Assembly (NCBI GenBank): GCA_002390525.1
Contig: DGPR01000007.1
Coordinates: 7,076 to 16,296 of the forward strand
From: Cellvibrionales bacterium UBA4435
GTDB taxonomy: Bacteria > Pseudomonadota > Gammaproteobacteria > Pseudomonadales > Porticoccaceae
DNA length: 9,221 bases
Direction of reading: 5' to 3'
Both the position numbers and the translations under genes were made by a program. Below, one piece after another: positions 1 to 8,872 of this stretch (the first letter of the stretch is position 1; each line of letters begins with the position of its first letter). A model generated the notes under the pieces. That model was not told the origin of the DNA, made no database searches, and was given only the letters and a program-made list of their open reading frames with translations.

Positions 1-49
1 ACCGAAGACTGCAGCTAAACCGAAAATCAAAACTGAAGATAAAAAATAG
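1..49 (+). CDS. rplU: 50S ribosomal protein L21, C-terminal end only
   Basis: Only the last 15 codons and the TAG stop (47-49) are in the window; the 5' part lies upstream. The visible residues are alanine/lysine-rich (ending KPKIKTEDKK), which fits the basic tail that many gammaproteobacterial L21 proteins carry beyond the conserved fold. The identification rests mainly on position: rplU directly precedes rpmA in nearly all bacteria, and this frame ends 9 bases before the rpmA start. The rpmA ribosome binding site overlaps the stop codon, so the two genes are one transcript and probably translationally linked. L21 binds 23S rRNA in the large subunit. The tail alone could not identify the protein; the synteny does. 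Confidence 0.85.
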   Translation, partial: PKTAAKPKIKTEDKK

Positions 50-53
50 GAGA
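48..53 (+). promoter_or_regulatory. rpmA ribosome binding site overlapping the rplU stop
   Basis: AGGAGA lies 5 bases before the rpmA ATG and shares two bases with the rplU TAG stop. It is a strong Shine-Dalgarno match and fixes the rpmA start at 59. Confidence 0.85.
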
Positions 54-58
54 GCGTT

Positions 59-316
59 ATGGCTCACAAGAAAGCTGGTGGTAGTACAAGAAACGGACGC
101 GATTCAGAAAGTAAAAGACTCGGAGTTAAGTGCTACGGCGGTGAGAATGTTTCCGCTGGAAGCATTATCGTGAGACAGCGCGGAACAAAGTTTTATGCTG
201 GTACTAATGCAGGTATTGGTCGAGATCATACAATCTTCGCAACCAGCACCGGGGAAGTAAGATTTTCAACGAAAGGTCCAAAAAATCGCAAATATGTTGA
301 TATTATTTCTGCATAA
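59..316 (+). CDS. rpmA: 50S ribosomal protein L27
   Basis: Encodes an 85-residue L27, the usual length, located in the large ribosomal subunit. In E. coli its flexible N-terminus reaches the peptidyl transferase centre and helps place the tRNA. The family signature is clear at the start: [10 protein letters not shown] followed by [12 protein letters not shown] (residues 11-22), then a [12 protein letters not shown] block near residues 34-45 and a basic C-terminus. The alanine follows the initiator directly, so there is no cleavable N-terminal extension of the kind found in Firmicutes. The ATG is supported by the AGGAGA site 5 bases upstream. It forms the rplU-rpmA pair and is followed by a strong intrinsic terminator, which gives the two ribosomal proteins a transcript that can end before obgE. 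Confidence 0.98.
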   Translation: MAHKKAGGSTRNGRDSESKRLGVKCYGGENVSAGSIIVRQRGTKFYAGTNAGIGRDHTIFATSTGEVRFSTKGPKNRKYVDIISA

Positions 317-369
317 TATTCTTTAGCTTCTTTTGGAAACCTCAGTTAATAATTATTTTAATAGTATTG

Positions 370-387
370 AGATCATTTCAATGATCT
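370..387 (+). repeat. Perfect 7-bp inverted repeat ahead of the rpmA terminator
   Basis: The arms AGATCAT (370-376) and ATGATCT (381-387) pair perfectly around a TTCA loop, 6 bases upstream of the terminator stem. It could form a small AT-rich hairpin that stabilises the 3' end of the rplU-rpmA mRNA or acts with the terminator as a tandem structure. It could also be a binding site for a dimeric protein. Function is not shown by the sequence. Confidence 0.5.
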
Positions 388-393
388 AATTTT

Positions 394-423
394 AACCCTG
401 CGAAAGCGGGGTTTTTTATTTTT
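394..423 (+). terminator. Rho-independent terminator after rpmA
   Basis: An 8-bp stem, AACCCTGC (394-401) with GCGGGGTT (406-413), contains one T-G wobble and closes on a GAAA tetraloop (402-405), a very stable GNRA loop. It is followed by a T-rich tract, six T from 412, an A, then five T to 423. This is a textbook intrinsic terminator on the plus strand. It ends the rplU-rpmA transcript 29 bases before obgE starts, so obgE and proB need readthrough or a separate promoter. Confidence 0.93.
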
Positions 424-439
424 GATAAAAATATATTAG

Positions 440-1591
<1,152 letters not shown>

Positions 1592-1603
1592 TGAAATTAA
1601 GTA

Positions 1604-1630
1604 AAAGTTTTTCAAAAAAATAAAGTTTTT
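1604..1630 (+). repeat. Two copies of AAAGTTTTT in the obgE-proB gap
   Basis: The 9-base word AAAGTTTTT occurs at 1604-1612 and again at 1622-1630, 18 bases apart, in the very AT-rich 65-base gap between obgE and proB. It may simply reflect base composition. I see no convincing promoter or terminator here, so proB is most simply cotranscribed with obgE. Confidence 0.3.
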
Positions 1631-1656
1631 AGAGAAAATAGTTAGCTGAGTAATGT

Positions 1657-2781
1657 ATGGTAAATAATAGAGATTGCATAAAAAACTCCAAACGATGGGT
1701 AGTAAAAATTGGAAGTGCCTTGCTTACAGCTAACGGTAATGGGCTGGATAAGGAAGCTATCGCGTTGTGGGTAAAACAAATAGTACATCAACTTGAAAGT
1801 GGAATAGAGATTATAATTGTTTCTTCTGGTGCGGTAGCAGAGGGTATGTCTAGACTTAGCTGGATCGAAAGACCTAATTCTGTTCATGGGCTGCAAGTTG
1901 CAGCCGCTGTTGGGCAAACAGGTCTAGTTCAGGCTTATGAGTCGCAATTTCAAGAATTTGGGCGAAATACTGCTCAAATTTTATTAGATCATGATGATAT
2001 TTCAAATCGCGAGCGTTATTTAAATGTAAGAAATACACTTCAAGAATTGATTAAATTAGGTGTTGTACCCGTTATTAATGAAAATGATACTGTTGCTACT
2101 GATCAGATCCGTTTCGGAGATAATGATACTTTGGCTGCATTGGTTGCCAATATAATAGATGCTGATCTATTGGTTATACTTACTGACCAAGATGGCCTTT
2201 TTGATGCAGATCCAAGAAAAAATCCAAATGCAAATTTAGTTACTAATGGAAATTCTCAAGATGAATCTCTTCTTGAGCTAGCCGGGTCTTCCAGTACTCT
2301 TGGAAGAGGAGGCATGATCACAAAACTTAAAGCAGCTAAACTTGCTGCTCGCTCAGGTGCAAATACTGTCATAGCAGGCGGAAGAGTTAATCAGATCTTA
2401 TCTAGGTTATCAGAAGGAGAAGAATTGGGCACTATGTTAATATCTGATAAAGAACCAATCGCAGCACGAAAACAATGGTTAGTAGGTAGACTTAAAGTGT
2501 GTGGCTCTTTGACGCTGGATTTGGGCGCATCAAAGATGTTGACCAATCATGGCAAAAGTCTTCTTCCTGTAGGAGTCCTATCGATCAAAGGCAGATTCCA
2601 CAAAGGGGATCTCGTAACATGTGTTGATGAAAAGGGGCTAGAGATCGCTAGAGGCCTTGTTAATTACAATTCTGAAGAAAGTACAAAAATTTTAGGTAAA
2701 AGCAGCGAAATGATCGCAGATGAATTAGGTTATTGCGATGCTGAAGAACTAATTCATAGAGATAATTTAGTTTTATGCTAA
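1657..2781 (+). CDS. proB: Glutamate 5-kinase
   Basis: Encodes 374 residues. ProB phosphorylates glutamate with ATP, the first and normally rate-limiting step of proline synthesis; the partner reductase ProA is not in this window. An amino-acid-kinase domain (about 12-260) shows WVVKIG with the phosphate-binding Lys17, SSGAV with Ser57, INEND (140-144), GDND (154-157), [13 protein letters not shown] (175-187) and GRGGMITK (216-223). A PUA domain follows (about 275-370), as in E. coli ProB (367 residues). Asp114 falls where E. coli has Asp107, a position tied to proline feedback inhibition, so feedback control is probably retained (inferred from my alignment). The start is the ATG at 1657 with only a weak TGAG-type site upstream; an earlier start is not needed, since the kinase fold begins at residue 13. 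Lies 65 bases after obgE; converges on rpsT 9 bases away. Confidence 0.98.
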   Translation: MVNNRDCIKNSKRWVVKIGSALLTANGNGLDKEAIALWVKQIVHQLESGIEIIIVSSGAVAEGMSRLSWIERPNSVHGLQVAAAVGQTGLVQAYESQFQEFGRNTAQILLDHDDISNRERYLNVRNTLQELIKLGVVPVINENDTVATDQIRFGDNDTLAALVANIIDADLLVILTDQDGLFDADPRKNPNANLVTNGNSQDESLLELAGSSSTLGRGGMITKLKAAKLAARSGANTVIAGGRVNQILSRLSEGEELGTMLISDKEPIAARKQWLVGRLKVCGSLTLDLGASKMLTNHGKSLLPVGVLSIKGRFHKGDLVTCVDEKGLEIARGLVNYNSEESTKILGKSSEMIADELGYCDAEELIHRDNLVLC

Positions 2782-2790
2782 TTGCGTACT

Positions 2791-3060
2791 TTAACTCGCT
2801 GAAAGGGCTTTTATTTTTGTGTTTAATCTACTTTTATGCCGAGCAGCTTTATTTTTATGGATAATACCCTTGTCTGCAACGCAATCAAGCATTGGGACTA
2901 CCTCATTATATGCAGCTTGGGCTGCTTCAATCTTGCCCGATAGGATTGCGGCATCTGTCTTTTTTAAATAGGTTCTAATCATAGAGCGTAATCCGCCATT
3001 ATGCCTACGATTCTTTTCATTTTGCCGCGCTCTTTTGCGTGCTTGTGATGAATTGGCCAC
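2791..3060 (-). CDS. rpsT: 30S ribosomal protein S20
   Basis: An 89-residue S20 (E. coli 87), a primary 16S rRNA-binding protein of the small subunit. The sequence is strongly basic and matches the family from [21 protein letters not shown] through MIRTYLKK (27-34) to [15 protein letters not shown] (65-79). The start codon is GTG (CAC at 3058-3060 on the plus strand), placed 6 bases after a strong TAAGGAG site. E. coli rpsT also uses a non-ATG start (UUG), linked there to autogenous translational control by S20, so similar control is plausible here. A good sigma-70 promoter with a GC-rich discriminator lies 57 bases upstream of the start codon. It is transcribed alone, opposite to all its neighbours, divergent from murJ and convergent with proB; no intrinsic terminator is visible past its stop. 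Confidence 0.98.
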   Translation of the reverse strand: MANSSQARKRARQNEKNRRHNGGLRSMIRTYLKKTDAAILSGKIEAAQAAYNEVVPMLDCVADKGIIHKNKAARHKSRLNTKIKALSAS

Positions 3061-3066
3061 CTAATG

Positions 3067-3073
3067 CTCCTTA
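3067..3073 (-). promoter_or_regulatory. rpsT ribosome binding site deciding a GTG start
   Basis: On the minus strand this reads TAAGGAG, a near-perfect Shine-Dalgarno, 6 bases before GTG at 3060-3058. There is no in-frame ATG that would give the family's N-terminus, so the site fixes the GTG start. Confidence 0.85.
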
Positions 3074-3116
3074 TTAGATTATTTTTAGTTTTTTTCACAT
3101 ACTTATAAAGCGCGAG

Positions 3117-3145
3117 AATATACAATGTTTATCTGTGCTTATCAA
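3117..3145 (-). promoter_or_regulatory. Sigma-70 promoter of rpsT with GC-rich discriminator
   Basis: Read on the minus strand: -35 TTGATA (3145-3140), a 17-base spacer, and -10 TATATT (3122-3117), both close to consensus. The next bases are CTCGCG (3116-3111), a GC-rich discriminator typical of ribosomal promoters under ppGpp/DksA stringent control. Transcription should start near 3110, giving a leader of about 50 bases before the GTG. Promoter elements are read directly; stringent regulation is inferred from the discriminator. Confidence 0.8.
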
Positions 3146-3311
3146 TATGAATTACGACGAAATCTTCATAAAGATATTTAAATCGTCTGTCATAGCTACT
3201 CATTTTAAGAGTAAAATTAAGATTCTGTGTGAGCAAAAGAGTAGTCTAAGCGCTCTTAACAGATTGCCTTTAAGCCCAGTTTAAATTGTTCAAGTTATCG
3301 GAGTTCATATT
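3146..3311 (+). other. Divergent intergenic region, murJ side
   Basis: Between the rpsT promoter and the murJ start I see no gene and no strong plus-strand promoter. The best candidate is CTGTCA (3187-3192) with TAAAAT (3212-3217), but the 19-base spacer is long. At the 3' end, CGGAG (3299-3303) is the murJ ribosome binding site. Short AT-rich inverted words such as TTAAGAG (3205-3211) and CTCTTAA (3253-3259) are too far apart to be a convincing hairpin. Since rpsT points away and proB is separated by it, murJ must have a promoter somewhere here. Confidence 0.45.
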
Positions 3312-4922
3312 TTGAAGGATCAGGGTATTGATCATAAAACTGAGAAAGTTAATCTTGGATATGGATTATCCAAGCTTCTTAGATCAAGTGGCATAGTGTC
3401 TTTTATGACGATGTGCTCGAGATTAGCTGGCTTGATGCGTGATGTAGTAATAGCTAGATTTATTGGTGCAGACGCTATGGCAGATGCATTTTTTGTAGCA
3501 TTCAAGATTCCAAATTTCTTTCGTCGTTTATTTTCTGAGGGTGCATTTTCTCAGGCATTTGTACCCGTCTTAGCAGAATATAAAGAGTCTGGAAATCAGG
3601 CTGCAGTAAAAGCTCTTATTGATACAGTAGCTGGGGTTTTAGGCTCAGTGCTTATTGCAGTTACAATTTTTGTCGTCATAGCTTCACCTTTAGTTACAGG
3701 CATCTTTGCATTTGGATTTTGGCTAGAAGACCCTGAGAAATTTTCTGCTGCTAGTGATATGTTGAGAATAACATTCCCTTATTTGCTTTTAATATCACTG
3801 ACAGGTTTTGCTGGAGCTATTTTAAATAGCTATGAGAGATTTGCTGTTCCAGCTATTACTCCAATTTTTTTGAATCTCTCTTTAATAATAGCTGCGATTT
3901 TCATCTCTCCCTGGTTTGACAAGCCAGTTTATGCCCTTGCTTGGGGTGTTTTGGCTGCAGGTATAATTCAGCTTTTATTTCAACTACCTTTCCTAGCTAA
4001 AATTCGCATGGTTCCTGCACCTCAAATATCTTGGAGTGACAAAGGAGTAGTAAAGATTTTAAGCTTGATGGCTCCTGCAATTTTTGGGGTTTCAGTAAGC
4101 CAAATAAATCTTTTGCTAGATACGATGATAGCTTCATTTCTTCCGACAGGCAGTATTTCTTGGCTTTACTATTCTGACCGTTTAGCTGAACTTCCTCTAG
4201 GTGTATTTGGCGTCGCTATCGCTACTGTTATATTGCCTAATCTATCACAGCAACACGTTTCTGATAATCTAGAAAAGTTTAGTGCAACATTAGATTGGGC
4301 TATCCGTCTTGTATTTCTCATCGCAATACCCGCTGCACTAGCATTGATAATTTTAGCTGAACCTATCTTGATATCACTCTTTTACTATGGAGAGGTTATG
4401 ACTCCCAGAGATATGTCTATGGCTGCATTTAGTTTGCGAGCCTACTCAGTAGGCATCATAGCTTTCATGCTGATAAAGGTGCTAGCACCTGGATACTTTT
4501 CCCGTCAAGATGTTAAGACTCCAGTTCGTATCGGTGTCATTGCGCTCGTTGTAAATATGGGTCTAAACATAGTTTTAGTTGTACCATTACATTTTTACCT
4601 CGGAATCGGTCATGTAGGATTGGCTTTTGCAACAACATTGGCGGCTATTTTAAACAGTTTTTTACTCTTCAAAGGTTTGCGTAAGAATGATATCTATAAG
4701 CCAGAGGAAGGTTGGCGTAAATTTTTAGTAATGCTATTTAATGCGAATATCGCGATGTGTATTTGCCTATATGTGTCGATTAGTTATTCGAATTCCTGGT
4801 TTGATATGGTCTGGTGGGAAAGAGCAAGCTCATTAGGTATGATCTGTATCATGGGCATAGTTATTTATATTTCCATCCTTTTTTTGAGCGGTTTTCGGGC
4901 TTCGTACCTTAAAAACAAATAA
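3312..4922 (+). CDS. murJ: Lipid II flippase MurJ (MviN)
   Basis: A 536-residue polytopic inner-membrane protein of the MOP superfamily that moves lipid II across the membrane for peptidoglycan synthesis; the hydrophobic segments fit the family's 14 helices. Residues matching those important in E. coli MurJ are present: Arg37 (E. coli Arg18), Arg43 in MRDVVIA (Arg24), Asp58 in ADAFF (Asp39), Arg71/Arg72 in NFFRRLFSEGAFSQAF (Arg52/53) and Arg290 in YYSDR (Arg270). PGYFSRQDVKTP (393-404) is also typical. The start is TTG at 3312, 8 bases after CGGAG. It gives about 19 residues more than E. coli MurJ (511); no in-frame ATG/GTG/TTG exists between it and the conserved KLLRSSGIVS block, so the extension is probably real. 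Divergent from rpsT; heads murJ-ribF-ileS-lspA. Confidence 0.97.
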   Translation: MKDQGIDHKTEKVNLGYGLSKLLRSSGIVSFMTMCSRLAGLMRDVVIARFIGADAMADAFFVAFKIPNFFRRLFSEGAFSQAFVPVLAEYKESGNQAAVKALIDTVAGVLGSVLIAVTIFVVIASPLVTGIFAFGFWLEDPEKFSAASDMLRITFPYLLLISLTGFAGAILNSYERFAVPAITPIFLNLSLIIAAIFISPWFDKPVYALAWGVLAAGIIQLLFQLPFLAKIRMVPAPQISWSDKGVVKILSLMAPAIFGVSVSQINLLLDTMIASFLPTGSISWLYYSDRLAELPLGVFGVAIATVILPNLSQQHVSDNLEKFSATLDWAIRLVFLIAIPAALALIILAEPILISLFYYGEVMTPRDMSMAAFSLRAYSVGIIAFMLIKVLAPGYFSRQDVKTPVRIGVIALVVNMGLNIVLVVPLHFYLGIGHVGLAFATTLAAILNSFLLFKGLRKNDIYKPEEGWRKFLVMLFNANIAMCICLYVSISYSNSWFDMVWWERASSLGMICIMGIVIYISILFLSGFRASYLKNK

Positions 4923-5036
4923 ATTTACTATAGATCGTCGGAAAGCTTGGCTGAATGTTAAGATAATTAAGAACTTATCTATTTTTAATTTTCCTAGATG
5001 GGTATAATTTTGCTTCGTTTTTTAAATCGATGATAA
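4923..5036 (+). promoter_or_regulatory. murJ-ribF gap with candidate ribF promoter
   Basis: This 114-base gap holds a perfect -10 TATAAT at 5003-5008. The -35 is poor: the hexamers at 16-18 base spacing are A/T runs (around 4979-4986). A TG lies at 4999-5000, one base away from the extended -10 position. Transcription would start near 5015, leaving a leader of about 20 bases before the ribF GTG. The presence of a gap and a -10 suggests ribF-ileS-lspA can be transcribed apart from murJ, but the poor -35 keeps confidence moderate. No terminator for murJ is convincing. Confidence 0.45.
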
Positions 5037-6005
5037 GTGACTAAATATAAGAATAAGTTTATTAGGGGCTTACATAACTTAAAGCCTGGCCAAATTGGTT
5101 GTGTTGCAACCATTGGATCCTTTGATGGCATACATCTTGGGCACCGAGCTATATTAAAGCAACTCATGGATAAAGCTAAAGATTTAAAGCTTCCATCAGT
5201 CGTAATGATATTTGAGCCACAGCCACAAGAGTTTTTTTCAGGCGAACAGGCTCCAGCAAGATTGATGCGCCTGCGAGAGAAAGTTGAAGAATTTATTAGG
5301 GTTGGAATTGATAAAGTTTTTTGTCTGCAGTTTAACCGCTCTTTACGTGGTTTGTCCGCAACAGACTTTATTGAGCAGGTTTTAGTATCAGGTTTAAAAA
5401 TCCAATACCTTGTTGTAGGTGATGACTTTAGATTTGGGCACGATAGAAGCGGAAATTTCCAGTTACTTCAGAGTTTTGGAAAAAATAATAATTTTGAAGT
5501 TATTGATACTTGTACCATGGAATACAAGGGTGAACGAATTAGTAGCACCAGAATACGTTCAGCTCTAGAGGCATCAAAATTTAATCTTGCAGAAAAGTTA
5601 CTGGGAGCGCCTTACAGGATTACTGGTTGTGTTGTTTATGGGCAGAGACTTGGAAGAAAAATTGGAGTACCCACTGCTAACGTTCAGTTGCAGCGTTTTA
5701 GTGCACCACTAAATGGTGTATTTATAGTGCAAGTTTATATCCACAAGCGCTGCTTCCAAGGTGTTGCTAATGTTGGCATCAGACCAACAATAGGCGACCT
5801 TATTAAGCCTATACTTGAGGTTCACCTGATAGATTTTAATGAAGATATATATGGGCAAAGGATACATGTTGAGTTTAAATCTAAAATTCGCGACGAGAAA
5901 ATTTTTCCTTCTCTAAATTTAATGGTTAAGGAAATACACCGAGATATTCATCATGCTAAACAATATTTTTCTGTACAACCAAAGAAGATTTTAAAAAATG
6001 ATTGA
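5037..6005 (+). CDS. ribF: Bifunctional riboflavin kinase / FMN adenylyltransferase
   Basis: A 322-residue cytoplasmic enzyme that makes FMN from riboflavin and then FAD from FMN. The N-terminal nucleotidyltransferase domain (about 20-185) has [10 protein letters not shown] (27-36), VGDDFRFG (127-134) and ISSTRIR (168-174). The C-terminal flavokinase domain (about 188-310) has [10 protein letters not shown] (206-215), NVGIRPTIG (245-253), the presumed catalytic Glu261 in LEVHLIDF and a [11 protein letters not shown] tail (283-293). Length fits the E. coli enzyme (about 313). The start is GTG at 5037: an in-frame TAA sits immediately before it, and the family N-terminus (KFIRGLHNL, from residue 7) follows with no other start codon between. 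No Shine-Dalgarno is evident. The last 8 bases overlap ileS, a typical coupled pair in proteobacteria. Confidence 0.97.
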   Translation: MTKYKNKFIRGLHNLKPGQIGCVATIGSFDGIHLGHRAILKQLMDKAKDLKLPSVVMIFEPQPQEFFSGEQAPARLMRLREKVEEFIRVGIDKVFCLQFNRSLRGLSATDFIEQVLVSGLKIQYLVVGDDFRFGHDRSGNFQLLQSFGKNNNFEVIDTCTMEYKGERISSTRIRSALEASKFNLAEKLLGAPYRITGCVVYGQRLGRKIGVPTANVQLQRFSAPLNGVFIVQVYIHKRCFQGVANVGIRPTIGDLIKPILEVHLIDFNEDIYGQRIHVEFKSKIRDEKIFPSLNLMVKEIHRDIHHAKQYFSVQPKKILKND

Positions 6006-8817
6006 TTATAAGTTAACCTTAAATTTACCTGCCACCTTGTTTCCTATGAAAGCCAATCTAGCTCAAAGAGAGCCTGCTATATTGAAAGGCTGGAATGAAG
6101 ATAGAGTTTATGAGAAATTGCGTGAAAAGCGTAAGGGTCAGAAAAAATTTATTCTACATGATGGTCCTCCCTACGCAAATGGGAAAATACATATTGGCCA
6201 TGCTGTTAATAAAATTCTAAAAGATATAATAATTAAATCTAAAAGCCTTAGTGGTTTTGATGCGCCGTACGTTCCTGGTTGGGATTGCCATGGGTTACCA
6301 ATCGAACATGAGGTAGAAAAAAAAATCGGTAAGGCTGGGCATAAGGTAGACCATAAAATATTTCGTCAAAAATGTAGAGAGTATGCACAAAGACAAGTCG
6401 ACGGACAGATGAACGATTTTATCCGACTTGGAGTTTTCGCAGAATGGAACAATCCCTATCTTACTATGGATAATGAATTTGAGGCTAATATTATTCGTTC
6501 GCTTGGTAAAATTATTGAGAACGGACACTTAATAAAGGGTTATAAGCCAGTTTACTGGAGTGTGGTGGGTGCTTCTGCTCTAGCTGAAACTGAGGTTGAG
6601 TATCAAGATAAAGAATCTTTTTCAATTGATGTTGCATTTTCAGTTTCTGATGAAGAAACTTTTAGTAAAGCTATAAATAACATCAGTGGAACTGGCGACA
6701 TATTTGTTGTTATCTGGACCACAACACCTTGGACGATTCCATCGAATCAAGCAGTTTGCTTAAACCCTGATTTAAATTATGTGTTATTGGCTTGTAAACC
6801 ATCAGGTGCTGCATTTGGGAGATATCTAGTCGCCGAAGAGCTCGTTGAGTCATTATTATCTCGCTGGCAAGTCAAGGACTTTAAGGTAGTTGGATCCACT
6901 AAAGGAAATCAGCTTGAATTGCAGAGCTTAAAGCATCCTTTTTATAATCGTGAGGTACCCATTATCCTTGGTGAACACGTTAATACTGAAGCAGGTACAG
7001 GTTGTGTTCATACTGCCCCTGACCACGGCGTAGAAGATTTCATGATCGCAGGAAAATATGAGATTAAAACCCTCAATTATATTAATGATAATGGCGTATT
7101 TAATGAAAATGTTGAATATTTTGCTGGAAAGCACGTTTATAAAGTTGATACAAGTATACTAGACTTACTGAAAGATAAGGAAAAATTGATATCCTCTAAT
7201 AAATTTATACACAGTTACGCACATTGCTGGCGCACCAAGACCCCATTAATTTATCGCGCTACTCCTCAATGGTTCATTAGTATGACGAAAAATAACTTAT
7301 TAGAAAAAGCAAAAAAAATAGTTCCTGATATTTCCTGGTATCCAGATTGGGGAAGGACTCGAATTGATGGGATGCTCGAAAATAGTCCAGATTGGTGCAT
7401 ATCTCGCCAGAGAACGTGGGGTGTACCAATCACAATTTTTGTAAATAATTCAACGGGTGATATTCATCCCGAGATGCCAAGGCTTATCGAAATCATAGCA
7501 TCTGGAGTTGAAAAAAATGGTATAGAGTTTTGGCATGAGATGGATAAAAAAACGTTGCTTGGGGATCAAGCTAAAAACTATAGTAAGGTTAGCGATACAC
7601 TTGATGTATGGTTTGATTCAGGTGTTACTCATGCAGCAGTTCTTGATTATCGAGAACAGTTAAAGTTTCCAGCTGATCTTTATCTGGAGGGCTCAGATCA
7701 ACATAGAGGTTGGTTTCAATCATCCCTTAAGACTTCTTTAGCCTTAAGAGATAGCTCTCCATATAAAGCAGTTATGACACATGGATTTGTCGTAGATGCC
7801 ATGGGTCATAAAATGTCTAAATCTCTCGGAAATGTCCTTCCGCCACAGCAGATTATAAATGATCAAGGTGCTGATGTTTTAAGACTCTGGGTTGCAGCTA
7901 CCGATTGTAGTGGTGAGATGACTGTTTCTGATGAAATACTTAAAAGAACAGGTGATTCATATCGAAGAATTAGGAATACAGCTAGATTTTTCTTATCAAA
8001 TTTAGATGACTTTGATCCCTCTGAAGATCTAGTTGCCTTTGATGATATGCTAGAGCTTGATATTTGGGCTTTAAATTTAACTATCTCTTTACATAAGGAA
8101 ATTCTAGAAGCATACGATAGTTATCAGCTGCACCGTATATATCAGAAATTACATAATTTTTGCGTTACCGATATGGGTGGATTTTATCTTAATATTATTA
8201 AAGATCGTCAATATACTTGCCAAAAGAATTCTACAGCTAGAAGATCAGCTCAAACGGCAATTTACTATATATTAGAGTACTTTGTACGCTGGATTTCACC
8301 AATATTGAGTTTTACAGCCGACGAAATATGGGGATTTATGCCGAGTGATAGAGAAGAGTCAGTATTTTTTGCAGAATGGCCAGAATTATCAAATATTTCA
8401 AAGACGAATATTAAAAATCAAGATTGGAAAATAATTATTGAAATAAGAAATATAGTAAATAAAATTCTAGAAGACAAAAAAGCTGAAGGCATTCAAAAAT
8501 CTCTTGAGGCTAAAGTCACTGTTTATGCTAAAAAATCATTACTAGATGTTTTAGGGAAGCTTGAAAATGAGTTAAGATTTATTTTCATTACCTCTGAAGC
8601 CGTCATAAAACCTATAAGCGATACATTAGATGCAAATGATATTATCTCAACTGAAATTGATGGTCTAAAAGTTCAAGTTACAAAAACCGACCATATTAAA
8701 TGTCAGCGTTGTTGGCATCATGTAGAAAATATTGGATTCAACGAAAATCATCCAAATATTTGTGATAGGTGTCTACAGAATATTGAGGGAGAAGGGGAGA
8801 TACGCCTCAATGCATAA
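5998..8817 (+). CDS. ileS: Isoleucine--tRNA ligase
   Basis: A 939-residue class I aminoacyl-tRNA synthetase (E. coli 938) that charges tRNA-Ile and edits misactivated valine. Order of elements: [13 protein letters not shown] with the HIGH motif at 65-68, [10 protein letters not shown] (94-103), the CP1 editing domain (about 190-400) with [11 protein letters not shown] (240-250) and [12 protein letters not shown] (333-344), [13 protein letters not shown] (465-477), DVWFDSG (536-542), [11 protein letters not shown] (563-573) and KMSKS (605-609). The C-terminal zinc ribbon has Cys902, Cys905, Cys922 and Cys925, the same numbers as in E. coli. A cysteine pair found in E. coli CP1 (WCVDCRSALAE) is missing: here [11 protein letters not shown] (187-197). 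The ATG at 5998 matches the family N-terminus (DYKLTLNLP) and overlaps the ribF stop by 8 bases. A run of nine A lies at 6317-6325. Confidence 0.98.
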   Translation: MIDYKLTLNLPATLFPMKANLAQREPAILKGWNEDRVYEKLREKRKGQKKFILHDGPPYANGKIHIGHAVNKILKDIIIKSKSLSGFDAPYVPGWDCHGLPIEHEVEKKIGKAGHKVDHKIFRQKCREYAQRQVDGQMNDFIRLGVFAEWNNPYLTMDNEFEANIIRSLGKIIENGHLIKGYKPVYWSVVGASALAETEVEYQDKESFSIDVAFSVSDEETFSKAINNISGTGDIFVVIWTTTPWTIPSNQAVCLNPDLNYVLLACKPSGAAFGRYLVAEELVESLLSRWQVKDFKVVGSTKGNQLELQSLKHPFYNREVPIILGEHVNTEAGTGCVHTAPDHGVEDFMIAGKYEIKTLNYINDNGVFNENVEYFAGKHVYKVDTSILDLLKDKEKLISSNKFIHSYAHCWRTKTPLIYRATPQWFISMTKNNLLEKAKKIVPDISWYPDWGRTRIDGMLENSPDWCISRQRTWGVPITIFVNNSTGDIHPEMPRLIEIIASGVEKNGIEFWHEMDKKTLLGDQAKNYSKVSDTLDVWFDSGVTHAAVLDYREQLKFPADLYLEGSDQHRGWFQSSLKTSLALRDSSPYKAVMTHGFVVDAMGHKMSKSLGNVLPPQQIINDQGADVLRLWVAATDCSGEMTVSDEILKRTGDSYRRIRNTARFFLSNLDDFDPSEDLVAFDDMLELDIWALNLTISLHKEILEAYDSYQLHRIYQKLHNFCVTDMGGFYLNIIKDRQYTCQKNSTARRSAQTAIYYILEYFVRWISPILSFTADEIWGFMPSDREESVFFAEWPELSNISKTNIKNQDWKIIIEIRNIVNKILEDKKAEGIQKSLEAKVTVYAKKSLLDVLGKLENELRFIFITSEAVIKPISDTLDANDIISTEIDGLKVQVTKTDHIKCQRCWHHVENIGFNENHPNICDRCLQNIEGEGEIRLNA

Positions 8818-8872
8818 CGACACTCTTGCTGTAATATACTATATTTTTTCTCTGCACTGGACCATGCTGTGA
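8793..8872 (+). other. Possible 20-codon leader frame linking ileS and lspA
   Basis: AGGGGAG (8793-8799), inside the end of ileS, is a good ribosome binding site, and an ATG lies 10 bases after it at 8810, overlapping the ileS stop region. The frame encodes 20 mildly hydrophobic residues (start [11 protein letters not shown]) and stops at TGA 8870-8872. That stop overlaps the lspA GTG at 8869 as GTGA, the classic termination-reinitiation arrangement. lspA itself has only a weak GGA upstream, so ribosomes could reach it through this frame. It is not a broken lspA N-terminus, because the first LspA helix is encoded after the GTG. It may be chance; no homologue can be claimed. Confidence 0.35.

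Noticed and set aside
1642..1917. Antisense open frame opposite the start of proB
   Set aside because: It is covered by a well-conserved proB on the other strand, has no family resemblance and no ribosome site; it is a shadow frame.
4961..4980. AGATAA/TTATCT inverted repeat followed by a T-rich stretch, considered as a murJ terminator
   Set aside because: The stem is only 6 bp, almost all A/T, with an 8-base loop, so it is too weak for an intrinsic terminator.
5030..5044. Four-codon ATG frame overlapping the ribF GTG
   Set aside because: It is too short and has no ribosome binding site; an accidental ATG in AT-rich sequence is likelier than a leader peptide.
6295..6528. Antisense open frame within ileS
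   Set aside because: The opposite strand encodes highly conserved IleS residues; composition and content suggest a shadow frame.
6928..7134. Antisense open frame within ileS CP1 region
   Set aside because: Same reasoning: no recognisable protein and no promoter or ribosome site.
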